A DNA stretch of 64,000 nucleotides from Sceloporus undulatus (GCF_019175285.1 NC_056527.1:116006248-116070247), one strand, 5' to 3'; numbered from the stretch's first letter, positions 36,560 to 42,905 are shown. The notes: generated by a model not told the origin, from the sequence alone. Numbers and translations are program-made.

Positions 36560-39500
36560 TGAAAAATATCAGTATGCAAAAGGATCCTATAATGTCTTTG
36601 AGGCTGAGAGAAAGTAGTTGTTAGCCTATGCTTTCACAAATTCAGTCTGAGGAAGTAGAACGACATTGCATCCGCACTGTAGAAATAATGCAGTTTGACA
36701 CCCCTTTAAGTGCTGTAGCAACATCGTATGGAATACAAGGGATTTATAGTTTTACAAGGGCTTTAGCCTTCTCTGCTGAAGGGTACTGGAGGCTCACAAA
36801 ACTAAAAATCCCAGGATTCTGCAGGATGGAACCACGGTAGTTAAAGTGGTGCCAGATTGCATTATTTCTGCGGTGTAGATGCACCCTGCGTCCATGAAAG
36901 CTTAAGCGCTAATTTCTTTCTCTCAGCCTCAAGGGTGTCACAACAAGATCCCTTTGCAACCATGCAGGAGCTTCTTTTGAACTGCCAGAGAAATACCAAA
37001 CTTTCTGTCCAGTCCTGACTCCAAATTCTTGTCTGAGCAACAGGGGCTCCTTCCTCCCTGGAAACCGCGGCTGAACTCATCAAGTTCCTCACCATGATCA
37101 TCTTCTGCTGTTCTGCACGACATGCGGCTGTCAACAGCGGCCAGGTACGTGGTCCCGTTTTGCAGGATACTCTCCTTTTCCAGCTGCCCTGCTCCACCGT
37201 TGTCACTTCTGTACTTTTCCAAGTCCATTCCATACACCAGTAATACTCCAGGGCAGCTCCCTTAACAGTGGAGATGTGGATCTTCTTTGGGTCTTAATCC
37301 AAAATCCAAGGTGCCTTGGATAGTCCCCTGAAATCTGGGAGAGCAACTGCTTAGGGACCAGGCTCCAGTTCCTCCCATAGACCCCCTTGTGGGTCAAACC
37401 TCCCTTCATAACAGCCCCAATACTTCAGTTTTCATCAAACGCCTTCTCAAAATAGAGTCTGGCATTGACTTGTATCATATCTGATCACCATTTTGAGAAG
37501 GACTGTGATGAAAAGAGAGGTATTTGGGAATTGGGGGGGGGTTTCAGGGTGGAGGCGTTTTCATAGCTTTACGGGGTTCATGGTTTTTGGGTGAACATAT
37601 TTATTTATTTATGATAAAAATATGTTATTTTATGAAAACCATGTTATTTTAACACATTTAATTGTTTAAATAAATAATCACAATCCGTCCCAAAATGGCA
37701 TCTGGAAGTGACTTCTATCATTTCTGATCACCATTTTGAGAAGGACTGTGATGAAAAGAGAGGCATTTGAAAATTGTGTGTGGGGGGGGGGCAGTTCAGG
37801 GTGAAGGAGTTTTCATACCTTTGCGGGGCTTTTTGCATGGTTTTTGAGGGAACAGTTTTAATTGATCATTTAATTAATTAAATAATCAAAATGGACTCTG
37901 TGGAAGTGACTTGTATCATTTCTAATCACCATTTTGAGAAGGAGAAAAAGAGGTAAACAGGAATTGTGGACATCAATTTGTTTTAGTGGGGAAAGAGCTG
38001 GGAGGGTCTTTGGGGCTTGGAAGGAGGTTTCATGAGCCACAAAAGTGGGGCCCAGGGGTGGCATGAAGCCTACAGGCCCCCACTTTTCAGACTAAAACAC
38101 CGTCTCCCTGATATGGTAGCCCTCAATCACTACTGGATCCAACCCATTGCATCAAATTAGTGTGTGTTGGGGGGAAACAGGCATTCCTTCAGAGGGGGGT
38201 CCCCCCTTTCTCTTCTCTAAATTCCACCAAGTTTTTCTTCCTTACTCCCTGACACCTTTTTGCATGTTGTACCACAGTTTGATTTCGCTACCTGGATGCC
38301 CAACACGCCAGCCACTTTACGGCAACCCCCTCCCAAAGTCAAGGGCACGGCCACCTTGGAAAGCATCCTGGACACGCTTCCAGACATCAGCTCCACCTGC
38401 GCACTTTTGGTGGTGCTCTCCGTCGTGAGCTATGAGCTGGCTGACCTGGTGAGTGGCACTGCGGTGGCATGAGGGAAACAGAGGGAAACACGGCATCCAG
38501 GACATTGTGTTTTATTTATTTTACACTGGCCATATTTAGGCAGTGTCGCTGTCGCTGCATTCTGCTGTACAAACTCTGCACAAATGGGTGGCAAGGTTGG
38601 ACTAGGTGATCTCAAAGATCCCTCCCGCATCTATATGATCCCTGGATTTAATAGAATGATTGAGCAGTAGTCATTCCTATGAGTAAGATCTGTTTGTGTT
38701 TCCTCATAAGGAAGCTCTTTTCCTCAAAGCAGGCCTGAAATGTTCATTCAAAGATTCCTCCCTATAGCTCTTGCACCTTTCATTGCTTGCTGTTCAACAG
38801 AGCTGGGAAAATACTGATGAATAATCTATTTCCTGCAACTTCATTACTTTTTCCTGCTAGTGGGAGCCTTTGTTGCTAATCCCCCTTGTTCTTCTTTGAC
38901 TTTTCTAACACAAGGATAATTCAACACTGAACAGAAAACACTAAGGAGTTTATCATGCGAAGGAGATCGGGGGTTTATCCCATGAATATCCCAGAAAAAT
39001 TGCATAATTACACAAAACGATTTCACATGACGTCACACAAAAACTGCTATTAAAGTGGTCACAAATAAGCATTAACGTGCATCTTTTTACTTTTGGGATT
39101 TCAGTGACAATGCATTTTCAATATCACTTTATTTACACAATTGTGTGTGATCATCTTTCGCACAATTACTTGCCATTTTTGCTTTATTTCTGGGATACTT
39201 TAAATGCACTTTAATCTGTCTTTAATGCCGGAATTAGCCCCAGTGTGATAAACTCCATAGAGGCAAGAGCCACAGAAAAGAAGCCTCCAGTGAAGGACAC
39301 AGTAGCCCCCAAAAGCCTTGCGGGTGTTTTAGCTCACAATAGATGGCCCTAAAAATTATGCAGGTTGGGTCTCCCTTATCCAAATTGCTTTGGGCCAGAT
39401 GTGTTTGGGATTCCGGATTTTTTTCCAGATGTTGGAATATTTGCATTTACATAATGAGCTATCTTGGACCCAGCTCTAAGTCTGAAATTCACTTATGCTT

Positions 39501-40923
39501 CGTATATACCCTATATACATAGGCTGAAGTAAATTTTATAAATACTATTTTTAATACTTTTGTGCATGAAACAAAGTTTGTGTACACCAAACTATCAGAA
39601 AATAAAGGTGTCACTATCTCAGCCACCCATGGAAAAAGTTTAGGATTGTGGAGTATTTTGGATTTCCGAATCCTGGATAAAGGAGACTCAATCTGTGTTA
39701 TACCCTAAAAGATTTGCAACAAATGAAGCTGTAAAAACACAGAACATATCCACCCAAACACCGGACTTTTCTAAGCTTGCAATAATCTCCAGTTGATCTA
39801 TAAATAAAAATTGAATTAAAGGTGATTATTCCAGTTGAAATGGGTTGTGCATTTTTTGGGGGGGGGGGGGCTTAGTCAAGTTTCACTTTAATTATGCTTT
39901 CATTTGTAAAAAAAATTCACTTCAGCTATATCCCAGCTCTCATAGATTTTCATGCACTCTTTGTATGCATTACATTTATTACATTCACATGCTGCAGTTC
40001 ATTTATATGAGTGAGCTGAAGTCAAACATAATTTTGACACCCATTTGAATCCAGACAGGAAGTTAATGGCCTAACGTTTTATTTCTGTATTGATTTGGTT
40101 GTTTTCTTGGCAAGATTTGCCTGTCTCTCTGAGAGAGTGTGATGTGCCTAAGGTCACCCAGTGTGTTTCTATGGCCAAGTGGGGATTCAAGTCAAGACAA
40201 CCCCATGCGAAGCCAAAGGCTTTCATGGCTGGCATCCATAGTTTTTTGTGGTTTTTTGGGCTATGTAGCCATATTCTAGAAGAGTTTATTCCTTTCAGAG
40301 AAAGATGCCAGCCACAGATGCTGTCGAAACGTCAGGCATAAACTCTTCTAGTACATAGCCGCATAGTCTGAAAAACCCACAATAAACAATCCCATGCCTT
40401 AGGGTTGCCAGAAGTTGGGATTTACTTGAAGGCACAAAGTGACAACAACACAAAGATCCCCTTCATTTAATGGGTCTAATCCATGTCAACAGGATCGTGA
40501 ATCCACTCTGGATTTGTGTTTAAAGTTTAAAGGAGCTGTCAATGATACCAAAGCTCAGCAACTTGGAAATGTTCAGACTGAAACCCAGAGCGGATTCACC
40601 ACTTCACTTGACATGGGAACCACCAGCCTTTCCGCTCTAGCTGGGATGAAGCACTGGATTTAGGTTCCTTCTGGAGGTGCCTATACCTGTTCCTTCTGCC
40701 CACCTGTCTCCCCAATACCTCCCCAACCCTCTCTCTCTTCCAGAGACGCCTGGGCCATTACCCCGATGAGCATTTCAGCGAAGAGGAGCCCAAAAGACAC
40801 ATGGCGGCCTTCCAAGCAAGCCTGGCTCTCATCTCTAAGGAGATTGAGGAAAGGAACTGGGCTCTGCCCCTCGCCTACAACTACATGAACCCGGCTGTAG
40901 TGGAGAACAGCATCACCGTGTAA
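17507..40923 (+). CDS. ALOX15B: ALOX15B-like lipoxygenase, gene 2 (complete, 14 exons)
   Basis: A complete lipoxygenase gene. Exons: 17507-17653, 20550-20754, 21575-21659, 22389-22511, 25422-25525, 26601-26773, 29278-29421, 30829-31032, 31954-32040, 32836-33005, 36195-36316, 37044-37144, 38278-38448, 40744-40923. They join in frame to 671 codons plus TAA (human ALOX15B, from memory, 676). Residues 1 to about 117 form the PLAT beta-sandwich; the rest is the catalytic domain. Iron ligands by alignment: His368, His373, His548, Asn552 and the C-terminal residue, here Val671 instead of Ile. The stereo-control residue is Ala411 (NTLAR), the S-type. The five residues missing relative to human fall in the PLAT membrane loop. 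Intron 6 uses a GC donor; all other introns are GT-AG. Expected role: making fatty-acid hydroperoxides in the cytosol and at membranes. Exact product is not predictable. ATG 17507 is the first in its frame. Confidence 0.95.
17880..18011 (+). repeat. L2-like LINE 3' tail with TAA microsatellite
   Basis: cagtgctatataaataaa followed by about 16 TAA/AAT units. The GCTATATAAAT motif before a trinucleotide tail is typical of L2-type LINE ends. Gene 2 intron 1. Confidence 0.6.
18012..18021. other. Assembly gap (10 N) inside the TAA repeat
   Basis: Ten N directly after the TAA tract in gene 2 intron 1; the true length is unknown. Confidence 0.97.
18118..18306. repeat. Family A MITE, diverged
   Basis: cacactgcagaagtagtcc, gggaattgtagtttcttgtg, ccagagctctctgacagag and cccagaatcccctagca mark the two arms; the right end is missing. 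Confidence 0.75.
18814..18915. repeat. Family A MITE, left half
   Basis: ctaccctgtagaaataatgc and gagatttgtagttttacaag, then the repeat stops at the AAGATCT region. Confidence 0.7.
19661..19866. repeat. Tigger-like MITE with CAGTxGGCCTTCCACATT ends (family C)
   Basis: cggtcagccctccacatttg start, then gttctctctaggaatctcta and gagagaaaacacttctc. Same family as 26913-27244 and 51413-51773; the right end is cut by a SINE fragment. Confidence 0.7.
19867..19982 (+). repeat. tRNA-derived SINE, 3' half
   Basis: tctctcagcctcagagggag through cagaaatgacttgaaagc to acacaacaaac. Lacks the tRNA-related head. Confidence 0.75.
20290..20480 (-). repeat. tRNA-derived SINE
   Basis: Reverse complement of the SINE: ends in gttcaagtcttttccaact on the left and ctggtctccagagttgtag plus caaaccactatgcaatgc on the right. 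It lies 70 bases before exon 2 of gene 2. Confidence 0.75.
20550..20754 (+). CDS. ALOX15B: Gene 2 exon 2 (PLAT domain)
   Basis: Residues 50-117 plus one base. It encodes [17 protein letters not shown], then [15 protein letters not shown], where human ALOX15B has a longer hydrophobic loop, and [16 protein letters not shown]. Acceptor atccag, donor gtacgg. Confidence 0.93.
21575..21659 (+). CDS. ALOX15B: Gene 2 exon 3 (interdomain linker)
   Basis: 85 nt encoding residues 118-145 plus two bases, [20 protein letters not shown] then LKKQQEIYR. This charged helix links the PLAT and catalytic domains; its length equals that of gene 3 exon 3. Confidence 0.9.
21693..21837. repeat. GTGAATCCACTCTGG palindrome, complete (family E)
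   Basis: About 145 bp with inverted ends ggtggtgaatccatgttggg and gaacccagagtggattcacc. Relatives at 25573-25680 and 40494-40612, and half copies near 30040, 43125, 58465 and 60610. Confidence 0.75.
21940..22165 (+). repeat. tRNA-derived SINE, nearly complete
   Basis: gagccagcatggcatagttg head, gactctggagaccatg (B-box region partly deleted), gtgaccttgggcaagtcac, and gtcagaaatgacttgaagg at the 3' end. Gene 2 intron 3. Confidence 0.8.
22389..22511 (+). CDS. ALOX15B: Gene 2 exon 4
   Basis: 123 nt, residues 146-186 plus two bases, with the YxPGWP motif (EYAPGWPRC). It lacks the proline/arginine-rich insertion that I recall at this place in ALOX12B and ALOXE3, which argues for the ALOX15B class. 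Confidence 0.91.
22713..22920. repeat. Family A MITE, complete
   Basis: ggtgcatccgcattgcagaa on the left, aaactgcagtgcggatgcc on the right, with paired inner blocks. Gene 2 intron 4. Confidence 0.83.
22921..23344. other. Gene 2 intron 4 with a short direct duplication
   Basis: Two related 38-base stretches at about 23079 and 23159, both with gaagataa...ttacatttgaaaaaatg, spaced 80 bases apart. Otherwise nothing is recognised. Confidence 0.5.
23345..23470 (-). repeat. L2-like LINE 3' tail, reverse
   Basis: A TTA run, then gagctttatttttatagagc and tgtaaatttacacagtgctg, the reverse of the tail at 17880-18011. Confidence 0.6.
24152..24319. mobile_element. AGGGACGTAG MITE, copy 1, with 9-bp duplication
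   Basis: Element 24161-24310 (150 bp) starts agggacgtagctaggatt and ends ggctacggctct. It is flanked by gtacctttc (24152-24160) and gtacctttg (24311-24319), a 9-bp target-site duplication with one mismatch. Gene 2 intron 4. Confidence 0.8.
24729..24830. repeat. Family A MITE, left half
   Basis: gatgcatctgcactgcagaa through ttaactgccatggctcaatg to gaattctggaaagtgtag. Confidence 0.75.
24895..24951. repeat. TTA microsatellite
   Basis: About 19 TTA units in gene 2 intron 4, leading into the N gap. Confidence 0.95.
24952..24961. other. Assembly gap (10 N) inside the TTA repeat
   Basis: Ten N at the end of the TTA tract; repeat length unresolved. The sequence after it (atttgtatcctgcttttctt) reads like the reverse of a LINE or SINE end. 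Confidence 0.97.
25422..25525 (+). CDS. ALOX15B: Gene 2 exon 5
   Basis: 104 nt encoding [19 protein letters not shown] and [12 protein letters not shown]. Acceptor ttttag, donor gtgggt. A palindromic repeat begins about 50 bases after the donor. Confidence 0.91.
25573..25682. repeat. GTGAATCC palindrome, copy 2
   Basis: cagtgaatctcatgttgtgg on the left, gaaacccagagcggattcac on the right. Gene 2 intron 5, about 50 bases after exon 5. Confidence 0.65.
25850..26013 (+). repeat. SINE 3' part ending in an AAC microsatellite
   Basis: gtgacttgcccaaggtcacc, then taagtcagaaaagacttgaa and 12 AAC units at 25978-26012. Confidence 0.75.
26285..26402. repeat. Family A MITE, left half
   Basis: gctgcatccacactgcacaa, ctgccatggctcaatggtat and gttgcaacaccagagct. 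Gene 2 intron 5, 200 bases before exon 6. Confidence 0.75.
26601..26773 (+). CDS. ALOX15B: Gene 2 exon 6 (GC donor)
   Basis: 173 nt, residues 222-279, [20 protein letters not shown] then NPVMIQKC, the conserved substrate-channel entrance region. It ends ATG CAG and is followed by gcaagt, a non-canonical but known GC-AG donor; the next exon joins in frame. Confidence 0.91.
26913..27244. mobile_element. Tigger-like MITE, family C, complete with TA duplication
   Basis: 332 bp between TA at 26911-26912 and TA at 27245-27246. Ends cagttggccttccacatctg and atgtggagggaccattg are inverted. TA duplication and this terminus fit pogo/Tigger elements of the Tc1-mariner group. Gene 2 intron 6. Confidence 0.82.
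27360..27596 (+). repeat. tRNA-derived SINE, complete
   Basis: Best copy in the window. tRNA-like head with A box (atagtggtttgggtgtcag) and B box (gggttcaattccc), body gtgactttgggcaagtcac, tail region ataagtcggaaacaacttga then AAT repeats. Transcribed by RNA polymerase III in known relatives. Confidence 0.88.
27776..28015. repeat. Tigger-like MITE, one end clear
   Basis: TA then cagtggaccctccatattca; right end not clear. Gene 2 intron 6. Confidence 0.6.
28050..28215 (+). repeat. tRNA-derived SINE, truncated
   Basis: gttggactaggactccagag, a B box in gggttcaaatccccc, gccaagtcacactctctcag and gaggaaggcaatggcaaac. Confidence 0.7.
28971..29192. repeat. Family A MITE, complete
   Basis: gctgtgtccacactgcagaa to tttctgcagtgcagatgcag, with well-paired arms. 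It ends 85 bases before exon 7 of gene 2. Confidence 0.85.
29278..29421 (+). CDS. ALOX15B: Gene 2 exon 7
   Basis: 144 nt, residues 280-327, [17 protein letters not shown] through [19 protein letters not shown]. Phase 0 on both sides. Confidence 0.93.
29422..30085. other. Gene 2 intron 7, first part
   Basis: No exon-like or complete repeat seen; a half copy of the GTGAATCC palindrome lies at about 30036-30082 (gaaaacctggagcagattc). Confidence 0.4.
30086..30200. repeat. Family A MITE, left half
   Basis: ggctgcatccacactgcaga to ctctgctctggcactgcaac. Confidence 0.75.
30271..30442. repeat. Family A MITE, internally deleted
   Basis: Both ends present (tgcatccacactgcagaaat and atttctgccatcaggatgca) but about 45 bases of the left arm are missing. 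Two copies in direct succession with 30086-30200. Confidence 0.78.
30443..30828. other. Gene 2 intron 7, end, nothing recognised
   Basis: An AAAAC run at 30640-30660; no other feature before exon 8. Confidence 0.4.
30829..31032 (+). CDS. ALOX15B: Gene 2 exon 8 (first two iron histidines)
   Basis: 204 nt, residues 328-395. It carries the lipoxygenase signature [19 protein letters not shown] followed by THLLEAH, giving iron ligands His368 and His373, and [11 protein letters not shown]. Donor gtaaga. Confidence 0.95.
31033..31953. other. Gene 2 intron 8, nothing recognised
   Basis: No repeat family or exon recognised in these 920 bases. Confidence 0.4.
31954..32040 (+). CDS. ALOX15B: Gene 2 exon 9 (stereo-control alanine)
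   Basis: 87 nt, residues 396-424, [17 protein letters not shown]. The alanine of NTLAR (residue 411) is the Coffa site: Ala in S-lipoxygenases, Gly in R-lipoxygenases such as ALOX12B. Confidence 0.94.
32144..32474. mobile_element. Tigger/MER44-like element, complete with TA duplication
   Basis: 331 bp flanked by TA (32142-32143, 32475-32476). Ends caggttgagtctccttcatc and ggaaaactcaatttg are inverted. The internal text closely recalls the mammalian MER44 group of Tigger-derived elements. Gene 2 intron 9. Confidence 0.82.
32485..32700 (+). repeat. LINE-type tail with CTA-rich microsatellite
   Basis: gtaagccaccttgagtccca, a motif common at LINE and SINE 3' ends in reptiles, followed by ACTAAT and GCTACTAAT repeats. 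Confidence 0.5.
32836..33005 (+). CDS. ALOX15B: Gene 2 exon 10
   Basis: 170 nt, residues 425-480 plus two bases, [17 protein letters not shown] and [20 protein letters not shown], a segment very like human ALOX15B as I recall it. Donor gtcagt. Confidence 0.94.
33102..33480. mobile_element. Non-autonomous hAT element with perfect 8-bp duplication
   Basis: Element 33110-33472 (363 bp) has inverted ends caggggtaggcaacc and ggttgcctacccctg, the classical hAT (Charlie-like) terminus. It is flanked by gtctagaa on both sides (33102-33109 and 33473-33480). The inside is AT-rich on the left and strongly GC-rich on the right, with no open frame for a transposase. It lies in gene 2 intron 10, about 100 bases after exon 10. 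Confidence 0.93.
33598..33824. repeat. Tigger-like MITE, family B
   Basis: ccagacctctgtatccatgg start, gccattttataaaagggaca and taatgggacttgagcatcc inside, ataccaagggtccactg then TA at the end. Confidence 0.78.
34080..34231 (+). repeat. LINE-like 3' tail with ATT microsatellite
   Basis: agcggtatacaaataaatatt followed by about 17 ATT units (to 34231). The frames of poly-Ile and poly-Asn across it are artefacts of the microsatellite. Confidence 0.65.
34232..34814. other. Gene 2 intron 10, nothing recognised
   Basis: Moderately GC-rich; internal palindromic hints (CATGGTGC...GCACCATG) suggest an old foldback but ends are not visible. Confidence 0.35.
34815..34965. repeat. GTCGAAGGC repeat (family D), internally deleted
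   Basis: gtggttttttaggctatgtg, ccatgttctagatgccagcc, then acataacccgaaaaaccc: two inverted arms with the centre missing. Confidence 0.7.
34966..35599. other. Gene 2 intron 10, nothing recognised
   Basis: A short CA tract at 35223-35240; no other feature. Confidence 0.4.
35600..35762 (-). repeat. SINE interrupted by a TG microsatellite
   Basis: ctgtcttcctttgaggctga, then about 20 TG units (35638-35686), then gattcaaacttggtctccca and caaaccattacaccactc, the reverse SINE head. Confidence 0.72.
35884..36095. repeat. Family A MITE, complete
   Basis: tcatccacactgcagaaata to ctttatttctgcagtgtggc, arms well paired. It ends about 100 bases before gene 2 exon 11. Confidence 0.83.
36195..36316 (+). 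CDS. ALOX15B: Gene 2 exon 11
   Basis: 122 nt encoding [20 protein letters not shown] and [17 protein letters not shown]. It ends one base into a Gly codon before gtaatc; gene 1 has no intron here. Confidence 0.94.
36470..36560 (+). repeat. L2-like tail with GAT microsatellite
   Basis: ctatataaagcactgtgcaa, ctatacataaaatgatgatg: the same tail as 17880-18011, here with 13 GAT units. Confidence 0.55.
36668..36884. repeat. Family A MITE, complete
   Basis: gcatccgcactgtagaaata to atttctgcggtgtagatgca. Gene 2 intron 11, 160 bases before exon 12. Confidence 0.83.
37044..37144 (+). CDS. ALOX15B: Gene 2 exon 12 (third iron histidine)
   Basis: 101 nt, residues 523-555, [20 protein letters not shown] then [13 protein letters not shown]. 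His548 and Asn552 are iron ligands. Donor gtacgt. Confidence 0.95.
37145..38277. repeat. Gene 2 intron 12 with three degenerate tandem units
   Basis: The block atcaccattttgagaagga recurs at about 37485, 37727 and 37924. The first two copies continue alike (ctgtgatgaaaagagagg, a G run, then cagggtg and gttttcatacctttgcgggg-like text). The units are about 240 and 195 bases long. Confidence 0.78.
38278..38448 (+). CDS. ALOX15B: Gene 2 exon 13
   Basis: 171 nt, residues 556-612. The positional-specificity pair (Asp602/Val603 in human ALOX15B) is Ala597/Leu598 here. The usual LWLLS segment reads [11 protein letters not shown], clearly diverged from gene 1. Confidence 0.94.
38449..38944. other. Gene 2 intron 13, nothing recognised
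   Basis: No clear repeat or exon in this stretch. Confidence 0.4.
38945..39256. repeat. GGAGTTTATC element, copy 2
   Basis: 312 bp with ends ggagtttatcatgcgaagg and gataaactcc and the same internal order as 12742-13052. Gene 2 intron 13. Confidence 0.82.
39361..39697. repeat. Tigger/MER44-like element, complete
   Basis: caggttgggtctcccttatc to ggagactcaatctg, with gcatttacataatgagc and gcatgaaacaaagtttgtg inside. Flanks are TG rather than TA, which may be mutated TA. Confidence 0.78.
40080..40455 (-). repeat. SINE split by a GTCGAAGGC repeat (family D)
   Basis: Reverse SINE text on the left (cttggcaagatttgcctgtc, aaggtcacccagtgtgtttc) and right (ttagggttgccagaagttgg). Between lies the family D repeat (40215-40402: ggctttcatggctggcatcc ... 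tgaaaaacccacaataaa). caaccccatgc and caatcccatgc on the two sides look like a duplicated target. Confidence 0.72.
40494..40612. repeat. GTGAATCC palindrome, complete
   Basis: gtgaatccactctggatttg and gaaacccagagcggattcac, 119 bp apart; 130 bases before gene 2 exon 14. Confidence 0.75.
40744..40923 (+). CDS. ALOX15B: Gene 2 exon 14 (C-terminal valine)
   Basis: 180 nt including [22 protein letters not shown] to [11 protein letters not shown]. The last residue is Val, codon GTG, where the family has an almost invariant Ile. Confidence 0.95.
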   Translation, partial: RRLGHYPDEHFSEEEPKRHMAAFQASLALISKEIEERNWALPLAYNYMNPAVVENSITV

Positions 40924-41047
40924 CCTCCGAGGAACTCTTCTTGCCATCGGTCCCAACTCTTGTTGGTTTTCAGGAAGGACAATGAGGACAGATGCCTTTG
41001 TTTTGGCCTCTGAAATTCATTTGATGTCTATTGAATGTTGTGCTTTA

Positions 41048-41115
41048 GCAACGGAGGGTGGACTGACTAGCTCTTCGGGTCCCTTCCAGCTCTAGGAGTC
41101 TATGATGATTTGTCT
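41048..41115 (+). repeat. CR1-like 3' end in the gene 2 3' UTR
   Basis: ggtggactgactagctcttc, gtcccttccagctctaggag, tctatgatg: the terminal CR1 motif, located between the stop codon and the candidate poly(A) signals. Confidence 0.6.
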
Positions 41116-41177
41116 TCAGAACTAGATAGCCATTTTGCATGCTGATTTTTTAAATGGGAAAAGCAGACATGAAGTGA

Positions 41178-41205
41178 AATAAATAGTATTTCATGGATAA
41201 ATAAA
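41178..41205 (+). terminator. Candidate poly(A) signals of gene 2
   Basis: Two AATAAA hexamers at 41178-41183 and 41200-41205 lie about 255 and 277 bases after the stop codon. They are the first in the downstream sequence and give a short 3' UTR. Confidence 0.55.
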
Positions 41206-41316
41206 GAGGTGTTCTCCTAGAAATACTGAAGTGAGAAGCTCAATTGCTGCAATCAGGAAATCCAGAATTTTGAAAATATTCAACATGAAGATGGGGTGAA
41301 CATTGTACTAATCTGG

Positions 41317-41319
<3 letters not shown>

Positions 41320-41358
<39 letters not shown>

Positions 41359-41628
41359 TTTATTAATTTCCTGCTGTTCCTGCCAGCTCTAGGACCCAAG
41401 GTGGCTTGTTTAAAAGCAGTTCTAGCTAAAATTCACAGCACAAATCTATACAAAAGTTGAAATAGGATTATAGAATCATTAGAATTAAAAGCTGTTTAAG
41501 AGCAGACCCATTTTACAAAAGAATATATATGCATATATAGACAATACAGTACATTATTAAAGACCCTTTCTCCGAGTTCCCAAAGGACATTTGAAGCAAA
41601 AAAGGTCTTCACCTGCCTAGCATAAATT

Positions 41629-41668
<40 letters not shown>
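41320..41668. repeat. ATC and CA microsatellites with LINE-tail remnant
   Basis: About 13 ATC units at 41320-41358, then tttattaatttcctgctgtt and ctaggacccaaggtggcttg, a reversed LINE/SINE end; a CA tract at 41633-41668. Confidence 0.65.
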
Positions 41669-41670
<2 letters not shown>

Positions 41671-41700
41671 AATAGAACATATTACAACAGAACAGAATAG

Positions 41701-41908
41701 GGTCAGTCCCACCAAATCCACTGATTTTATATCCGTGGATACAAGCATCCATGGCTTGAATTTTTTAAAAATATATATATAAATTCCAAAAAGCAAACCT
41801 TAATTTAAGGGACACTATTTTATTATCCATGGTATTTACTATCCTTGGATTTTGGCATCTGTAGGGATCCTGGAACCAAACCCCAGCAGATACCAAGGGC
41901 CTAAAGTA
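41701..41908. repeat. Tigger-like MITE, family B, diverged
   Basis: gggtcagtcccaccaaatcc start and aaaccccagcagataccaag end, with the gcatccatggcttgaat block. Confidence 0.68.
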
Positions 41909-42133
41909 AATACAATATGCGCACAATTTAAGTTTATAACAATAAAACTTAGGTGTTGGAGAAAGGGCAAGATAAAAATAAATGAAATAATAGTAGTAGC
42001 AATGATGATGATGATGATGATGATGATAAGAAGAAGAAGAATAGTAATAATAAGCAGAACATAGCAATTCCAGTGTATATAAATGCCTTTCTGCAGAAGT
42101 GTGAAATGGGGAACCATTTTAATGCAAATCTTT

Positions 42134-42353
42134 GGCTGCATCTGCAGTGCAGAAATAATGCAGTTTGACACCACTTTAACTACCATGGCTGAATGCTATG
42201 GAACTCTGGAATGTGTAGTTTTGTATAATGGATCTTCTCTCTCAGAGAGCTCTGATGCCACAACAAACTACAAATCCCAGAATCCCATAGCATTGAGCCC
42301 TGGCAGTTAAATTGGTGTCAAACTGCATTATATCTGCTGTGTGGATGCAGCCT
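42134..42353. repeat. Family A MITE, complete
   Basis: ggctgcatctgcagtgcaga to ctgctgtgtggatgcagcc; arms well conserved. Weakly similar flanks (aatcttt / agtcttt). Confidence 0.85.
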
Positions 42354-42659
42354 GAGTCTTTAAAAAGACAAAACAATTCTGCTCTTCTTCATCTGTTTTC
42401 ACCCCTTCTCACTATTTGCTCATCTCACACTGAGAATTCACAGTATTAACGTGTGGATTCCCTCCTGCAGCATAGCATCCATTAAAATGTGATGCTAGTC
42501 GAGCAATAGATTCTTTTCTGCAAAGGCCTTCTGTGGTTCTTTCTCTTAAATGGGGGAGTTTTGCTCAGTTGTTTAAAATCTCAGATTCCACTGCATAATA
42601 TGATGACATTTGCACACTGGGGGAAATACTGCAGTGAAACTTACATTAAATGTTCCCCT

Positions 42660-42905
42660 ATCTGACGCTGTGTGTCTTCAAGTCATTTTCGACCTACCTA
42701 TGCCAACTCTAAGATGAAGGTATGACAAGGGTTTCTTGGCAGGATTTGTTCAGAGGAGGTTGGCTACCATCACCTTCCTCTGAAGCTGAGAGAGTGTGAC
42801 TTGTTCAATGCCATCCAGTGGGTTTCCACGTCAGCGTGAGAGGATTCGAAGCATGGTCTCCTGCTATCCTGAAGACTCAGGCTCTCTACACCATGCTGGC
42901 TCTCA
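42660..42905 (-). repeat. tRNA-derived SINE, complete, reverse
   Basis: gtcttcaagtcattttcgac, gtttcttggcaggatttgtt, gattcgaagcatggtctcc (B-box complement) and ctctacaccatgctggctct. Confidence 0.82.

Noticed and set aside
41320-41358. Regular short repeats as a CRISPR array
   Set aside because: They are trinucleotide microsatellites with no spacers, in a vertebrate genome.
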